Positions 1-9,218 of a stretch of 64,000 nt of DNA are shown here, piece after piece. Position numbers and translations under genes: made by a program. The notes beneath the pieces were generated by a model, which worked only from the letters and a program-made list of their open reading frames with translations, made no database searches and had not been told where the DNA came from. The number at the start of each line of letters is the position of its first letter. The first letter of the stretch is position 1. This DNA comes from Rhizobium leguminosarum (GTDB taxonomy: Bacteria > Pseudomonadota > Alphaproteobacteria > Rhizobiales > Rhizobiaceae), in contig NZ_LWBS01000472.1 in assembly GCF_001652265.1 (NCBI RefSeq), positions 124,001-188,000 of the forward strand. Reading direction: 5' to 3'.

Positions 1-803
1 GGGTCTCCGGCCGCGGCATCGGCATGCTGCGCGAAGCCGGCATAGAGGTGGATGCCGGCGTGCTGGAGGCGGAGGGCCGGCAGTCGCTTGCCGCCTATCT
101 CACCCGCCAGACGAAGAACCGGCCCTATGTGACTCTCAAATTTGCCGTTTCCGCCGATGGCATGATCGGCCGCGAGGGGGCAGGGCAGGTGGCCATAACA
201 GGCCCGGAGGCAAGCGCCCAGGTGCAGGCGCTGCGCGCCGAAACCGATGCGATCCTGGTCGGCATCGGCACCGCGATTGCGGATGATCCGCTGCTGACGG
301 TACGGGCGCCAGGTCTTCAATCGCAATCGCCGATCCGCATCGTGCTTGATCCCTCGCTGGCATTGCCATTGACCAGCAAGCTTGTCGAGACGGCGCGGGA
401 AGTGCCGGTCATCGTGGTGGCGAGCGAGGAAGCATCGTTGTTGGAGGCAGAGGGGGGGAACACACCCGCAGACGCCGCAGAGATGGAATCTCGTCGCGCA
501 GCCCTCGAAGCCGCCGGCGTCGAGGTCGTCCATTGCAATCCCTATCATCCGGAAGTCCTGCTGCCGGCACTCGCGACGCGCGGTATTTCTTCGCTTCTGG
601 TCGAGGGCGGCGCTAAGACGGCGAGGCTTTTTCTCGAGGCTGGCCTCATCGACCGCATCCAGCTTTATCAGGCGCCAGTTGTCATCGGCGAGGGCGGTAT
701 TGAATCCCCGCTTGATGCAACCGACATACCATCGGGTTTTGCCCATACGGGCACGCTGATGTTCGGCGAAGATCGCCTGGACGAATACGAAAGAGGGCTT
801 TGA
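1..803 (+). CDS. ribD: RibD, bifunctional riboflavin biosynthesis protein, 3' part
   Basis: The window opens inside this gene; codons run in frame from base 3. What remains is the last few residues of the deaminase domain (VSGRGIGMLREAGI) and the whole C-terminal reductase domain. Family role: deaminates and then reduces the pyrimidine intermediate after GTP cyclohydrolase II, using NADPH, in the cytoplasm. Visible reductase motifs are KFAVSADGMIG near the domain start, DAILVGIGTAIADDPLLTVR, and the LLVEGGAKT loop. The TGA stop overlaps the ribE ATG (TGATG), so the two are probably translationally coupled. The zinc-binding deaminase core lies outside the window and cannot be checked. Confidence 0.93.
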   Translation, partial: VSGRGIGMLREAGIEVDAGVLEAEGRQSLAAYLTRQTKNRPYVTLKFAVSADGMIGREGAGQVAITGPEASAQVQALRAETDAILVGIGTAIADDPLLTVRAPGLQSQSPIRIVLDPSLALPLTSKLVETAREVPVIVVASEEASLLEAEGGNTPADAAEMESRRAALEAAGVEVVHCNPYHPEVLLPALATRGISSLLVEGGAKTARLFLEAGLIDRIQLYQAPVVIGEGGIESPLDATDIPSGFAHTGTLMFGEDRLDEYERGL

Positions 804-1414
804 TGTTCACCGGAATTGTTACTGACATCGGTACGATCGAATCCGTTTCGCCGCTGAAGGAGGGCATCAAGCTCCGCGTTGCGACGAGTTACGACCCGGC
901 AACCATCGATATGGGCGCATCCATCTCTCACGCCGGCATCTGCCTCACCGTCACCGGCCTGCCGCAGGAAGGCAGCAACGGTCGCTGGTTCGAGGTCGAG
1001 GCCTGGGAAGAGGCGCTGCGGCTGACGACGATCGGCACTTGGCAGGAGGGCAGCCGCATCAATCTCGAACGGTCGCTGAAGATCGGCGATGAACTCGGCG
1101 GCCACATCGTTTCCGGCCATGTCGACGGCAAGGCGGAAATCCTCTCGGTGACGGCAGAGGGCGACGCCACCCGCTACCGCCTGCACGCGCCTGAACATCT
1201 GGCGAAATTCGTCGCCCCCAAGGGTTCGATTGCACTCGACGGCACCTCGCTGACGGTCAATGCGGTCGACGGCACGGATTTCGACGTGCTGCTCATCCGC
1301 CACACGCTCGAGGTCACCACCTGGGGCGATCGCAAGGCCGGCGATTTCGTCAATTTCGAAGTCGACACGATGGCGCGTTACGCCGCCAGGCTGGCGGAAT
1401 TCCCGAGCACCTGA
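803..1414 (+). CDS. ribE: Riboflavin synthase alpha chain
   Basis: 203 residues. Catalyses dismutation of two 6,7-dimethyl-8-ribityllumazine molecules to riboflavin, the last step of the pathway. The N-terminus is the family signature MFTGIVTDIG. Two tandem lumazine-binding domains are seen, at about residues 1-95 and 96-200; the first carries SHAGICLTV and the second GGHIVSGHVDG and DGTSLTVNAV. The ATG at 803 shares its A with the ribD stop codon; an in-frame TTG one codon earlier is less likely because the family begins MFTGIV. Its substrate-making partner ribH lies 7.8 kb downstream, beyond the rfb operon. Confidence 0.96.
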   Translation: MFTGIVTDIGTIESVSPLKEGIKLRVATSYDPATIDMGASISHAGICLTVTGLPQEGSNGRWFEVEAWEEALRLTTIGTWQEGSRINLERSLKIGDELGGHIVSGHVDGKAEILSVTAEGDATRYRLHAPEHLAKFVAPKGSIALDGTSLTVNAVDGTDFDVLLIRHTLEVTTWGDRKAGDFVNFEVDTMARYAARLAEFPST

Positions 1415-1535
1415 ATCAAAAACCTGTAATGGTTTCCAGCGTCACACCACGACTGGCATGCTGGGCGCGCAAGATCATCAGGCGCTCGTCGACGCATCCA
1501 ACTGCACGTCTGCGACGCGGCGCCGGCCGGATAGC

Positions 1536-2405
1536 TCACCAATCCGGGGACAGCTTCGTCAGATACTGGCCGTAGGCGCTCTTGCCGAGCTTCTCCGCGA
1601 GCTTGGCGAGGTCGTCCTGCGAGATGTAACCCATGCGCCAGGCGACTTCTTCAGGGCAGGCGATCTTGAAGCCCTGGCGTTTCTCCAGCGTGCTGACAAA
1701 ACCTGAGGCATCGTGCAGGCTGTCCGGCGTGCCGGTGTCGAGCCAGGCATAGCCCCGACCCATCAGCTCCACGAAAAGCTGGCCGCGCTCAAGATAGGTG
1801 CGGTTGACATCGGTGATTTCCAATTCACCGCGCGGTGACGGCTTCAGGTTGGCGGCGATATCGACCACCTGCTGGTCGTAGAAATAGAGGCCGGTCACCG
1901 CCCAGTTCGATTTTGGCTCCTTCGGTTTCTCCTCGATCGACAGCGCATTCATCTTTTCGTCAAAGCCGACAACGCCATAGCGTTCCGGATCGGTGACGTG
2001 ATAGGCGAATACCGTCGCGCCTTCCCGCCGACTCGTGCCGGATTTCATGATTTCCGGCAGTCCGTGCCCGTAGAAGATGTTGTCGCCGAGAACGAGTGCC
2101 GAGCTGTCGCCGTGCAGGAAGTCGGCGCCGATGATGAAGGCCTGGGCGAGACCGTCCGGGCTCGGCTGTACGGCATAGGTCAGCGAAATTCCCCATTGCG
2201 AGCCGTCGCCGAGAAGGCGCTTGAAGGCTTCGACGTCGTGAGGCGTAGTGATGATCAGCAACTCCCTGATGCCGGCGAGCATGAGCGTCGTCAGCGGATA
2301 GTAGATCATCGGCTTGTCGTAGACCGGCATCAACTGTTTCGAGACGGCCTGCGTGATCGGATGCAGACGCGTGCCCGTGCCGCCGGCGAGAACAATCCCC
2401 TTCAT
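1536..2405 (-). CDS. rfbA: Glucose-1-phosphate thymidylyltransferase RfbA
   Basis: 289 residues. Makes dTDP-glucose from glucose-1-phosphate and dTTP, the first step towards dTDP-L-rhamnose. The N-terminal nucleotide-binding loop [18 protein letters not shown] is intact, followed by [15 protein letters not shown] and the LGDNIFYG metal/sugar region. An in-frame ATG exists two codons upstream, but AGGGAG touches that ATG and sits six bases from the one at 2405, so 2405 is preferred. It is the last gene of the minus-strand rfb operon, four to ten bases after rfbD depending on the start used. The C-terminus SPDW stops 121 bases from the ribE end, converging on it. Confidence 0.95.
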   Translation of the reverse strand: MKGIVLAGGTGTRLHPITQAVSKQLMPVYDKPMIYYPLTTLMLAGIRELLIITTPHDVEAFKRLLGDGSQWGISLTYAVQPSPDGLAQAFIIGADFLHGDSSALVLGDNIFYGHGLPEIMKSGTSRREGATVFAYHVTDPERYGVVGFDEKMNALSIEEKPKEPKSNWAVTGLYFYDQQVVDIAANLKPSPRGELEITDVNRTYLERGQLFVELMGRGYAWLDTGTPDSLHDASGFVSTLEKRQGFKIACPEEVAWRMGYISQDDLAKLAEKLGKSAYGQYLTKLSPDW

Positions 2406-2415
2406 GCCCATCTCC

Positions 2416-3303
2416 CTAAAGACCTTTATTCAAGAGGTCTTGCATGACTATCTTCATAGACTGCTTCCACTCCGGCAGCCGGATTCCATATGTTCTGGCG
2501 AGCTTGTCGCCATTGAGACGTGAATTGGCGGGACGCTTGGCCGGTGTCGGATAGTCCGCCGTCGGGATGCGCTCGACGCCGACCTTTCTGCCGCCGGATC
2601 CAGAAAGCTCCGTGAATATCTCTTCGGCGAAGTCCGCCCAGCTTGCTTCGCCGCTGCCGGTCAGGTGAAAGGTGCCGCGGAGCGACGGCTCAGGGTCCGC
2701 TACAACTCGGGTTGCGATCGCAACAATCGCGTCGGCGATATCGAGTGCCGAGGTCGGGCATCCTGTCTGATCGGCGACAACGCGAACATGATCGCGCGTC
2801 TCGGAAAGCCGCAGCATTGTTTTCAGGAAATTGGTGCCAAAGGGCGAATAGACCCAGGCGGTGCGCAAGATGACGTGGTTCGGGTTCGCCGCCGCGACGG
2901 CCTTCTCGCCCACGAGCTTCGAACGCCCATAGACGGAGATCGGCGCCGTCGCATCCTCTTCGGAATAGGCAGAGGTCTTGTCGCCGCTGAAGACGTAGTC
3001 GGTCGAAATGTGGATGACCGGGGCCCCAATCCGCGCGGCAGCCTCGGCAACCGCCCCGGCGCCTGCCGCGTTGACGGAAAAAGCAAGCTCGGGTTCGCTC
3101 TCGGCCTTGTCGACCGCCGTATAGGCGGCGGCGGAGACGATCACATCCGGGCGCAGAGCCGAGAAGGCGGCTACGATGCTTGCCGGATCCGCGAGGTCCA
3201 TTTCCGGGCGCCCGACCGCGCTGAGTTCGGCGCCCATTTCGGCGCCACGTCTGAGCAGCGACTGAACGACCTGGCCCTGTTTGCCGGTGACGGCAATGCG
3301 CAT
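2416..3303 (-). CDS. rfbD: dTDP-4-dehydrorhamnose reductase RfbD
   Basis: 295 residues. NAD(P)H-dependent reduction of dTDP-4-dehydro-L-rhamnose to dTDP-L-rhamnose, the last step of the pathway. It is a short-chain (extended SDR) protein: the N-terminal nucleotide loop is TGKQGQVV, the mid-part has [10 protein letters not shown], and the catalytic YxxxK reads YGRSK. The Arg-rich HLAHRTAW-type segment appears as [16 protein letters not shown]. Three bases separate it from rfbB upstream and four to ten from rfbA downstream, so it is inside one operon. Length matches the family. Confidence 0.95.
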   Translation of the reverse strand: MRIAVTGKQGQVVQSLLRRGAEMGAELSAVGRPEMDLADPASIVAAFSALRPDVIVSAAAYTAVDKAESEPELAFSVNAAGAGAVAEAAARIGAPVIHISTDYVFSGDKTSAYSEEDATAPISVYGRSKLVGEKAVAAANPNHVILRTAWVYSPFGTNFLKTMLRLSETRDHVRVVADQTGCPTSALDIADAIVAIATRVVADPEPSLRGTFHLTGSGEASWADFAEEIFTELSGSGGRKVGVERIPTADYPTPAKRPANSRLNGDKLARTYGIRLPEWKQSMKIVMQDLLNKGL

Positions 3304-3306
3304 CGC

Positions 3307-4362
3307 TTATCGTCCCTTGAAAACGCCGAGGCGTTCGCCGGAGTAGACGTTTTCGCGCAGCGGCCTCCACCACCATTCGTTTTCCAAGTACCAGTGCACG
3401 GTCTTCTCGATGCCAGTTTCGAAGGTCTCTTGCGCCTTCCAGCCGAGTTCGCTTTCGAGTTTGGAGGCATCGATCGCATAGCGTGCGTCGTGTCCGGGGC
3501 GGTCCGTGACGTTGTTGATCAGACGTCTATGCGGTCCCTTGTCACTGTGGACGCCGTCGAGAATAGCGCAGATGCGATGAACGACATCGATGTTCCTGCG
3601 CTCATTGCGACCGCCCACATTGTATTTTTCGCCGGGGCGCCCTCTGGATGCGATCGTGAAGAGCGCGCGGGCGTGGTCTTCGACATAGAGCCAGTCGCGG
3701 ACATTCGCGCCATTGCCGTAAACCGGAAGAGACTTGCCCTCCAGTGCGTTCAGGATCATCAGCGGAATGAGCTTTTCGGGGAAATGGAACGGGCCGTAAT
3801 TGTTGGAGCAATTGGAGACGACGACGGGCAGGCCGTAGGTTCGGTGCCAGGCGATCACCAGATGGTCGCTGGCGGCCTTGGAGGCGGAGTAGGGCGAGGA
3901 CGGATCGTAAGGCGTCGTCTCCTCGAAGAGGCCCTCGTCGCCGAGCGAGCCGTAGACCTCGTCCGTCGAGACATGCAGAAAGCGGAAGGCGCTCTTGCGG
4001 CGAGCGTCAAGCTCATCCCAATAGTGCCGTGCGGTATCCAGCAGGCTGAATGTGCCGACAATGTTGGTCTGAATGAAATCGTCCGCGCCCGAGATCGAGC
4101 GGTCGACATGGCTCTCTGCCGCAAGATGCATGACGGTATCAGGGCGGAAGGACGCGAATGCTTCCTGCATCCTGGCGCGGTCGCAGATGTCGGCGTGCAG
4201 GAATTGATAGTTCGGCGCCGATTCGACGGATTTCAGCGATGCCAGATTGCCGGCATAGGTCAGCGCGTCGACATTCAGCACTTCGGCGCCGATCCCGCTG
4301 ACGAGATGGCGCACCAATGCCGATCCGATGAAGCCTGCTCCGCCCGTGACCAGTATGCGCAT
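3307..4362 (-). CDS. rfbB: dTDP-glucose 4,6-dehydratase RfbB
   Basis: 351 residues. Converts dTDP-glucose to dTDP-4-keto-6-deoxyglucose with bound NAD+. The Rossmann motif [15 protein letters not shown] starts at residue 6, [12 protein letters not shown] marks the active-site region, STDEVYG is present, and the catalytic YxxxK is [11 protein letters not shown]. The ending and length are normal for the family. It lies 17 bases after rfbC and three before rfbD on the minus strand. No defect is visible. Confidence 0.96.
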   Translation of the reverse strand: MRILVTGGAGFIGSALVRHLVSGIGAEVLNVDALTYAGNLASLKSVESAPNYQFLHADICDRARMQEAFASFRPDTVMHLAAESHVDRSISGADDFIQTNIVGTFSLLDTARHYWDELDARRKSAFRFLHVSTDEVYGSLGDEGLFEETTPYDPSSPYSASKAASDHLVIAWHRTYGLPVVVSNCSNNYGPFHFPEKLIPLMILNALEGKSLPVYGNGANVRDWLYVEDHARALFTIASRGRPGEKYNVGGRNERRNIDVVHRICAILDGVHSDKGPHRRLINNVTDRPGHDARYAIDASKLESELGWKAQETFETGIEKTVHWYLENEWWWRPLRENVYSGERLGVFKGR

Positions 4363-4379
4363 AGTGAATCAATCCCTGG

Positions 4380-4946
4380 TTACTGTGCTGAATTGGAAAA
4401 ATGGCTTGGCAGATCGGCGAGCCACGGCAGCGTCTTGTCCTTGTCGGACAAAACAATGTCTCCCTCATCGAAGGGCCAGCGGATGCCGATCGCCGGATCG
4501 TTCCACGCGATGCCCCGATCATGCTGCGGGCTGTAGGGTGCGGTTACCTTGTAGCTGATGACGCTGTTCGGCTCGATCGTTGCGAATCCGTGTGCGAAAC
4601 CGGCCGGTATCCAGAGCTGCATGCCGTTTTCCGGCGAGAGCTCCTGAGAGAGCCATTTGCCGAAGCTCGGCGATCCCTGGCGAATATCGACGACGACATC
4701 CATGATCCGGCCGGCAAGGCAGCGCACCAGCTTGCCCTGTGCGAAGGGCGGTATCTGGAAATGCAGCCCCCGAACGGTGCCCGCCTGCGCCGAAAGCGAT
4801 TCATTGTCCTGGATGAACGTGACGTCGGCCACATTTTCCCGGAACCAAGCATCCTTGAATACCTCGGAGAAGTAGCCGCGGTGATCGCCGAAGCGTGGCG
4901 GCGTGATCGCAATGATACCCTCGATGACCGTGGCCTCAATACGCAT
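4380..4946 (-). CDS. rfbC: dTDP-4-dehydrorhamnose 3,5-epimerase RfbC
   Basis: 188 residues, a cupin-fold epimerase. Epimerises C3 and C5 of the keto sugar to give the L-configuration. Key features are FGDHRGYFSEVFKDAWF, the catalytic-His segment VRGLHFQIPPFAQGKLVRC, DVVVDIRQGSPSFGKW and the WIPAGFAHGFATIE stretch. It starts 24 bases after the upstream putative glycosyltransferase gene and is followed 17 bases later by rfbB, so all five minus-strand genes are probably one transcript. Confidence 0.96.
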   Translation of the reverse strand: MRIEATVIEGIIAITPPRFGDHRGYFSEVFKDAWFRENVADVTFIQDNESLSAQAGTVRGLHFQIPPFAQGKLVRCLAGRIMDVVVDIRQGSPSFGKWLSQELSPENGMQLWIPAGFAHGFATIEPNSVISYKVTAPYSPQHDRGIAWNDPAIGIRWPFDEGDIVLSDKDKTLPWLADLPSHFSNSAQ

Positions 4947-4970
4947 GATTTACCTTTTCTGCGGCCTTCA

Positions 4971-6980
4971 TCAAGCGCCCGCCCTCATGACGCTCATCAG
5001 CATGTCCGCCTGCGAGCGGCTCTGCATAGCCGCAAGGCCCTTCGCAGCAATGGCATCGCGCTCGTCGGCATCTGCGATCAGCTTGTAGCAGCGTTCGATC
5101 ATGTCGTCATAGGGCTCAATTGCCAAGCCGCCGATGAAGGGCTGAAGGTCCGGATCGCGGATGTCGCCTTCCGTCAGCACGCAAACGCGATTGGCGAGCA
5201 GATAGGAAATGCGCACGATCTCGAAGACGCCGCTCGCATAATGATGGATGTTGATCACGATCTTGGCGCGGGCAATCGCCGCATCGCGTTCCGCGCCATA
5301 GATGTTAAAGAGGTGCGCGACCTCGAGCCCGCCGTCCTTCAGCGTCTTCAGGATATGGTGGCGGCGTTCGTTCATCGAGCCGTAGAAGAGCACGTCGATA
5401 TCTTTGACGGCGGCGTGCTGTATCTGGCTGAGGCAGCGGCTATAGCCGATTTCGAGCACGCCGGCGTGGTCAATGCCCTTGGCGGCGAGATTTTCCCGGT
5501 TGCGCGGGCTGTAGTCGAGAACCGGAAACGACTTCAGGATCGAGGTGTAGCGCGAATTGATCCAGATGCTTTCTTCAGACACCTGCTCGAGATTGATGAC
5601 GACGCTGTCCTTCGGCAGATGGCTGACGATTTCGGCCGGGAGAAGATTGCCGCCATAGATGATCGGCGTACGACCGGCGAATGCGTTCATGTCCCGGGTG
5701 ATCGGTGCCGAGCCGCCGAGTTCCTCGAAGGCGCCCTGTAGGCCAAGCGCGACTTCGTCGAAGGCATGGCTGTGATTGTAGTTGTCGGGCGTCACGATCC
5801 AGATGCAATGACGGTCCCTGTGTGCCTGCCATCCGCCGGCAAAGGGCTGCAACAGGTTGCGGAGCGGCTGCTCGATCTTCGGCGCGGCTGGTATCGCGGG
5901 CCTTTCCGTGTGCACCGGCTGCCGCGGTATCGGGGAAGCGCCTGACGCCTGCTGGGCATAGGCGCGCATCAATTCGCGGCCGCCGATAAATTGGCCGCGC
6001 GGCATCCAGCCGGGCGGATCATCAGCCCCCCAGATCAGGTGCGGCTGCTTGATGAGGGGCTGGCGGCCTTGCTGCCACGAGGTCAGGAGAGCCTCGTCAC
6101 GGCTCCGCAGAAAAGCTTCCTTGGCGGCGAAGAGGCCATGTAGCATCCGGCCGAGGCGGACACCGAATTTCCATTCGAAATCGGCAACGGTCGGTACGAA
6201 GGCGGCGATCTTCAGTCCGGAGGCGATAGCCTGCTGGACATAAAGTCCGAGCAGACGCTCGATCACGAAGGGGCGCATCTGCGCGTTGGCATCGCGTGAA
6301 TAGTGAGCCGAACCGGCATAGGCGGCGCCCGCCGCCGTGCCGGCGCGGGCTTGGTTTTCCAGCGATTCGAGAATGCGCTCGCAAAAGGCGAAATACCCGG
6401 ACCAGAATTTGCGGTTGCCGCAGAAATAGTTGCAGAACATGAAGGCAGTCTTGTCCTGCGGCGGCGCGATCGGATAGCCCAGCTCCTGGATATGTAGAAA
6501 GATCGGCTCCATGCCGGGGTGACCGCCAAGCAGTGAATGCTCCCAGACGTTGCTGTAGATCGCCGCGTGGCCGATCAGCGGGTTGTAAAGATAGGCGTCC
6601 GCACCTTCTGCCCTGGCCTTTTCTGCCTCCGTGACAAAAGACGGAAAGCTCGTCACCGACTTCATCTCGAATTTGCTGGAGAGCAGCCCCCAAAACACGT
6701 CGTCACCGAGACCGATCGCCTCGTGATGCTGATGCAGGGTGAGGAAGAGTTCATATTCGCGGGTCGTAGCCTGCGTATTGAACGAGATGTCGAGCGGCAT
6801 GGCAGCCGCATCGAGCTGGCTGCGCTGCGAAAGATCGAGATAAGGCTGATAGACAATGACGGATCCCGTGCCGGCAGCCTTCTCCGTGAGAAGCGCCAGG
6901 TCAGGGAGACCGGCTGGCAAAGAAGAAATGGGCTGATTGATCGTCAAGGTATGTCCTTTGCGAAGAGCTGCCGTCTGCAT
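4971..6980 (-). CDS. Putative two-part glycosyltransferase ahead of the rfb genes
   Basis: 669 residues from the ATG at 6980. The C-terminal part (about 400-669) looks like a GT-B / CgeB-type glycosyltransferase half: DIDVLFYGSMNERRHHIL, then NIYGAERDAAIARAKIVINI and FEIVRISYLLANR, the usual donor-site layout. The N-terminal 330 residues are not recognised; a cluster of aromatic and Cys residues (FMFCNYFCGNRKFWSGYF) stands out. A Pro/Ala-rich linker lies near 350-390. No signal peptide or membrane segment is seen. Being first in the dTDP-rhamnose operon suggests a rhamnosyl or related transferase, which is inference. Start is open: AAAGGA lies six bases before an in-frame TTG at 6947, while the ATG at 6980 has no clear ribosome site. 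Confidence 0.7.
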   Translation of the reverse strand: MQTAALRKGHTLTINQPISSLPAGLPDLALLTEKAAGTGSVIVYQPYLDLSQRSQLDAAAMPLDISFNTQATTREYELFLTLHQHHEAIGLGDDVFWGLLSSKFEMKSVTSFPSFVTEAEKARAEGADAYLYNPLIGHAAIYSNVWEHSLLGGHPGMEPIFLHIQELGYPIAPPQDKTAFMFCNYFCGNRKFWSGYFAFCERILESLENQARAGTAAGAAYAGSAHYSRDANAQMRPFVIERLLGLYVQQAIASGLKIAAFVPTVADFEWKFGVRLGRMLHGLFAAKEAFLRSRDEALLTSWQQGRQPLIKQPHLIWGADDPPGWMPRGQFIGGRELMRAYAQQASGASPIPRQPVHTERPAIPAAPKIEQPLRNLLQPFAGGWQAHRDRHCIWIVTPDNYNHSHAFDEVALGLQGAFEELGGSAPITRDMNAFAGRTPIIYGGNLLPAEIVSHLPKDSVVINLEQVSEESIWINSRYTSILKSFPVLDYSPRNRENLAAKGIDHAGVLEIGYSRCLSQIQHAAVKDIDVLFYGSMNERRHHILKTLKDGGLEVAHLFNIYGAERDAAIARAKIVINIHHYASGVFEIVRISYLLANRVCVLTEGDIRDPDLQPFIGGLAIEPYDDMIERCYKLIADADERDAIAAKGLAAMQSRSQADMLMSVMRAGA

Positions 6981-7257
6981 GGGAAATCCGCAGAACGGTA
7001 ATTCGAGCCTGTTTGATGCCTACTATTTGAGATGAAGCTTGCGCCACACTGTTCGCAGAACTTTCGCTGGTCAGCATGGAGCGGGTGTGGGCGCTCGACT
7101 TCCGTGCTCAGTTTTCTCTAGCCAGCTTTATTGGCTCGGCCGCTTCTGCTGCCAGTATCGCAAAGAGTTGCGATGGCACGTTTGGAATTGGGCCGCCTCG
7201 GTTTATACGCGGCTTTTGTAGACCCCATCATTCGATAGGGTAGCCAATTCTCATTCC

Positions 7258-7773
7258 CTACCGCGAAAACTGAATGATCTCGCCGTTGTACTGCGTGCGC
7301 GCCGTCTCGCGGAAGCCGAGCTTGGTTGCGACCCGCAGCGAGGCCTGGTTCTCGGGACTGATGATGCAGCTCATTTGTTTTTCGGGAAAATGCGTTTCCG
7401 CCCAACCGATCAGGACTTTCAGCGCCTCAGTGGCATAACCGCGGCCGTGCGCCGAGGGCATCAGCGCCCAGCCGACCTCCATCGTCCCCTCGATCGATGG
7501 TTCCATCTCGCGCCGGGCTTCCAGGAAGCCCGCTTCACCGATGAACCGGGCGCTCTCCTTTTCGACGATCGCCAGAAAGCCGAAACCCATGTGATGCCAC
7601 ATGCCGGCGACGCGTAGCATGCGGCTCCAGCTCTGCTCGCGCGTTGACGGCACGCCGGTGATGAAGCGCACGACATCCTCGTCCGCCCATAGTGCCGCAT
7701 GCGCGTCGAAATCGTCGAGGCGGTGAGGGCGAAGCGTCAGCCGCGCCGTTTCGAGGGTCGGAATGTCGGTCAT
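7258..7773 (-). CDS. GNAT N-acetyltransferase, RimJ/RimL type
   Basis: 171 residues. The sequence opens with TLETARLTLRPHRLDDFDAH, the standard RimJ/RimL-like start, and contains the acetyl-CoA loop in the form SAHGRGYATEALKVLIGWA followed by SLRVATKLGFRE. Probably acetylates a small molecule or protein N-terminus; the substrate cannot be told. The ATG at 7773 is chosen because AAGGA lies six bases upstream; a longer reading to 7821 would overlap the cupin gene by 25 bases. It lies 23 bases after the cupin gene on the same strand, so the two may be co-transcribed. Confidence 0.88.
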   Translation of the reverse strand: MTDIPTLETARLTLRPHRLDDFDAHAALWADEDVVRFITGVPSTREQSWSRMLRVAGMWHHMGFGFLAIVEKESARFIGEAGFLEARREMEPSIEGTMEVGWALMPSAHGRGYATEALKVLIGWAETHFPEKQMSCIISPENQASLRVATKLGFRETARTQYNGEIIQFSR

Positions 7774-7796
7774 GATGGGTCCTTGGAATCGCGCTC

Positions 7797-8297
7797 TCAG
7801 GCGCCGGGCTCGCCGTCCCAATAGTCGAGATCACCTTCCGGCCGTCCGATATGACGAAAGCGCTTGTTTTCTGCACCGTCCCTATTCGTCTTGGCAAGGA
7901 ACTTTCCGGAATCGGGATATTCGACAATCTCCGTCTTCGCCATCGTCGAAATGCCGAGATAGACGAGTGTGGCCGTGCCGGTATTGATGATCTGGTGCGC
8001 CCTTTCAGGCCCGCCGGCCGGCGCGCCGAGTACGTCGCCCGCCTTGATCGCATGGCGCGCGTCGCCGAAGCGGTATTCGCCGGTACCCGCGATCACATAG
8101 AAGAGCTCGTCTTCGACGTGGTGGTTGTGGAAGGGGCAGCCCGATTTGCCCGGCGGCACCTCGTTGTAGCTGACGCCGAGGCCGACCAGGCCGAGAAGCG
8201 CGCCGAAAGAGGTGTCGGTGCCTTCATAGAGCTCGCCCTGTTTCCAATGGTCGAGCTTGAGATCGGCGGTATTGATCACCGCCTTCGATTCCGTCAT
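7797..8297 (-). CDS. Cupin-domain protein
   Basis: 166 residues. A single cupin_2 barrel is visible: motif 1 as CPFHNHHVEDELFYVIAGTGEYRFG (His-His-Glu metal ligands) and motif 2 as PERAHQIINTGTATL. Such proteins bind a metal and either act as small-molecule isomerases/dioxygenases or as sensors; nothing here decides which. The ATG at 8297 has a strong GGAGG five bases upstream; a longer start at 8318 is less likely. The downstream GNAT gene follows on the same strand after 23 bases. The C-terminal tail (FRHIGRPEGDLDYWDGE) is outside the barrel. Confidence 0.87.
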   Translation of the reverse strand: MTESKAVINTADLKLDHWKQGELYEGTDTSFGALLGLVGLGVSYNEVPPGKSGCPFHNHHVEDELFYVIAGTGEYRFGDARHAIKAGDVLGAPAGGPERAHQIINTGTATLVYLGISTMAKTEIVEYPDSGKFLAKTNRDGAENKRFRHIGRPEGDLDYWDGEPGA

Positions 8298-8512
8298 GAC
8301 GTCCTCCTGTTTCAGCAAGAGAAGCCGTCATCCCAGGAAAATACAATGATTATCTGGGCCTATCTCCGATATCCCCAGCATGGGCGGAGAGGAGGCCGCC
8401 GCCCATGCTTTCAGCGCCGTGCGTCGGAATGGAAACGCTAGGGACGCTCGATCACTTCAACCCACGCACACCCCCGAAGATCGATTCCGGTCTCGGGGTA
8501 TGCGCTGGCGTG

Positions 8513-8872
8513 TCAGCGGACGTAGAAGGTCAAGCTTCCGTCGGCTGCCTGCTCGGCGTTGACGATGTTGCGAACGTCGACGCCTTCGTTGTTGAGCCGG
8601 TGGGCAAGCGATCTGTTGGCGTCAATCGAGGCTTGGATGCCGCGAACGGCCTGGCCGGAGCGTTCCGGTGCCGAGCGCGGACCTGTCGTTTCGTCATCGC
8701 GATTGCGCCAGTTATAGACCTGCTCGACATTAAAATCATTGCCCTGGAAGGTTCGGAGCGTCTGCTCGATGCCCTGGGCAGTGTTCATCCCAAGGCTTTC
8801 GGCCCGGCTGACGCCGGCAAAGGCGAGAGATGAGAGGGCTGCAGCGATAGTAATGGTGACAACGCGGTTCAT
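8513..8872 (-). CDS. Small exported protein of unknown function
   Basis: 119 residues with a clear Sec signal peptide: basic start MNRVV, hydrophobic core ITIAAALSSLAFAG and a probable cleavage after VSRA. The mature part is hydrophilic with no Cys and no recognised domain. AAAGGA seven bases before the ATG supports the start. It is monocistronic and minus-strand, with 215 bases without a gene downstream (8298-8512) in which nothing was recognised. I do not recognise the family; a periplasmic location is inferred from the signal peptide only. Confidence 0.75.
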   Translation of the reverse strand: MNRVVTITIAAALSSLAFAGVSRAESLGMNTAQGIEQTLRTFQGNDFNVEQVYNWRNRDDETTGPRSAPERSGQAVRGIQASIDANRSLAHRLNNEGVDVRNIVNAEQAADGSLTFYVR

Positions 8873-9218
8873 GATGGTATCCTTTCATCTGCTTTGACGG
8901 TCGACTGTCGTTGCAGGGCATCGTCTTCGTCACTGCATGGAATTGGCGCTCTCCCTTCCGCGATTCAATGGGTTAAGCCACTGAAAATACGTTAAGAATT
9001 GTTCACGAAAACTGCCTTCGAATTGCCGCTTTCGAGGCATCGCGGAAAGTCGGTTTTGGAAGCTTGCCCAGCTGTGCATCTGTGGTGCTGCTATCCCCTT
9101 GCAGATATTTCCTCTTTCCTATTGCGGCATCGGGCGAAATTGCTTGCCATTCGGACGAAGGCATGTTTTGACCGCGGGCTGCCGCGTGGGAAAATGTCCC
9201 GCCAACCGAAGGTGAACC
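8873..9218. other. Intergenic region between divergent genes
   Basis: 346 bases between the small exported protein (minus) and ribH (plus). It must hold both promoters, but I see no convincing promoter pair, no FMN riboswitch (RFN) consensus and no conserved reading frame. AAGGTG lies just before the ribH ATG. Confidence 0.5.

Noticed and set aside
2665..4536. Plus-strand frame of 623 codons across rfbD, rfbB and rfbC
   Set aside because: Antisense shadow; the minus-strand rfb genes are unmistakable.
7039..7221. 60-codon plus-strand frame upstream of the rfb operon
   Set aside because: No ribosome site, no family features, Trp/Cys-rich composition unlike a real rhizobial protein; the 277-base gap is otherwise empty.
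8873..9218. FMN riboswitch upstream of ribH
   Set aside because: I looked for the conserved RFN motifs and did not find them.
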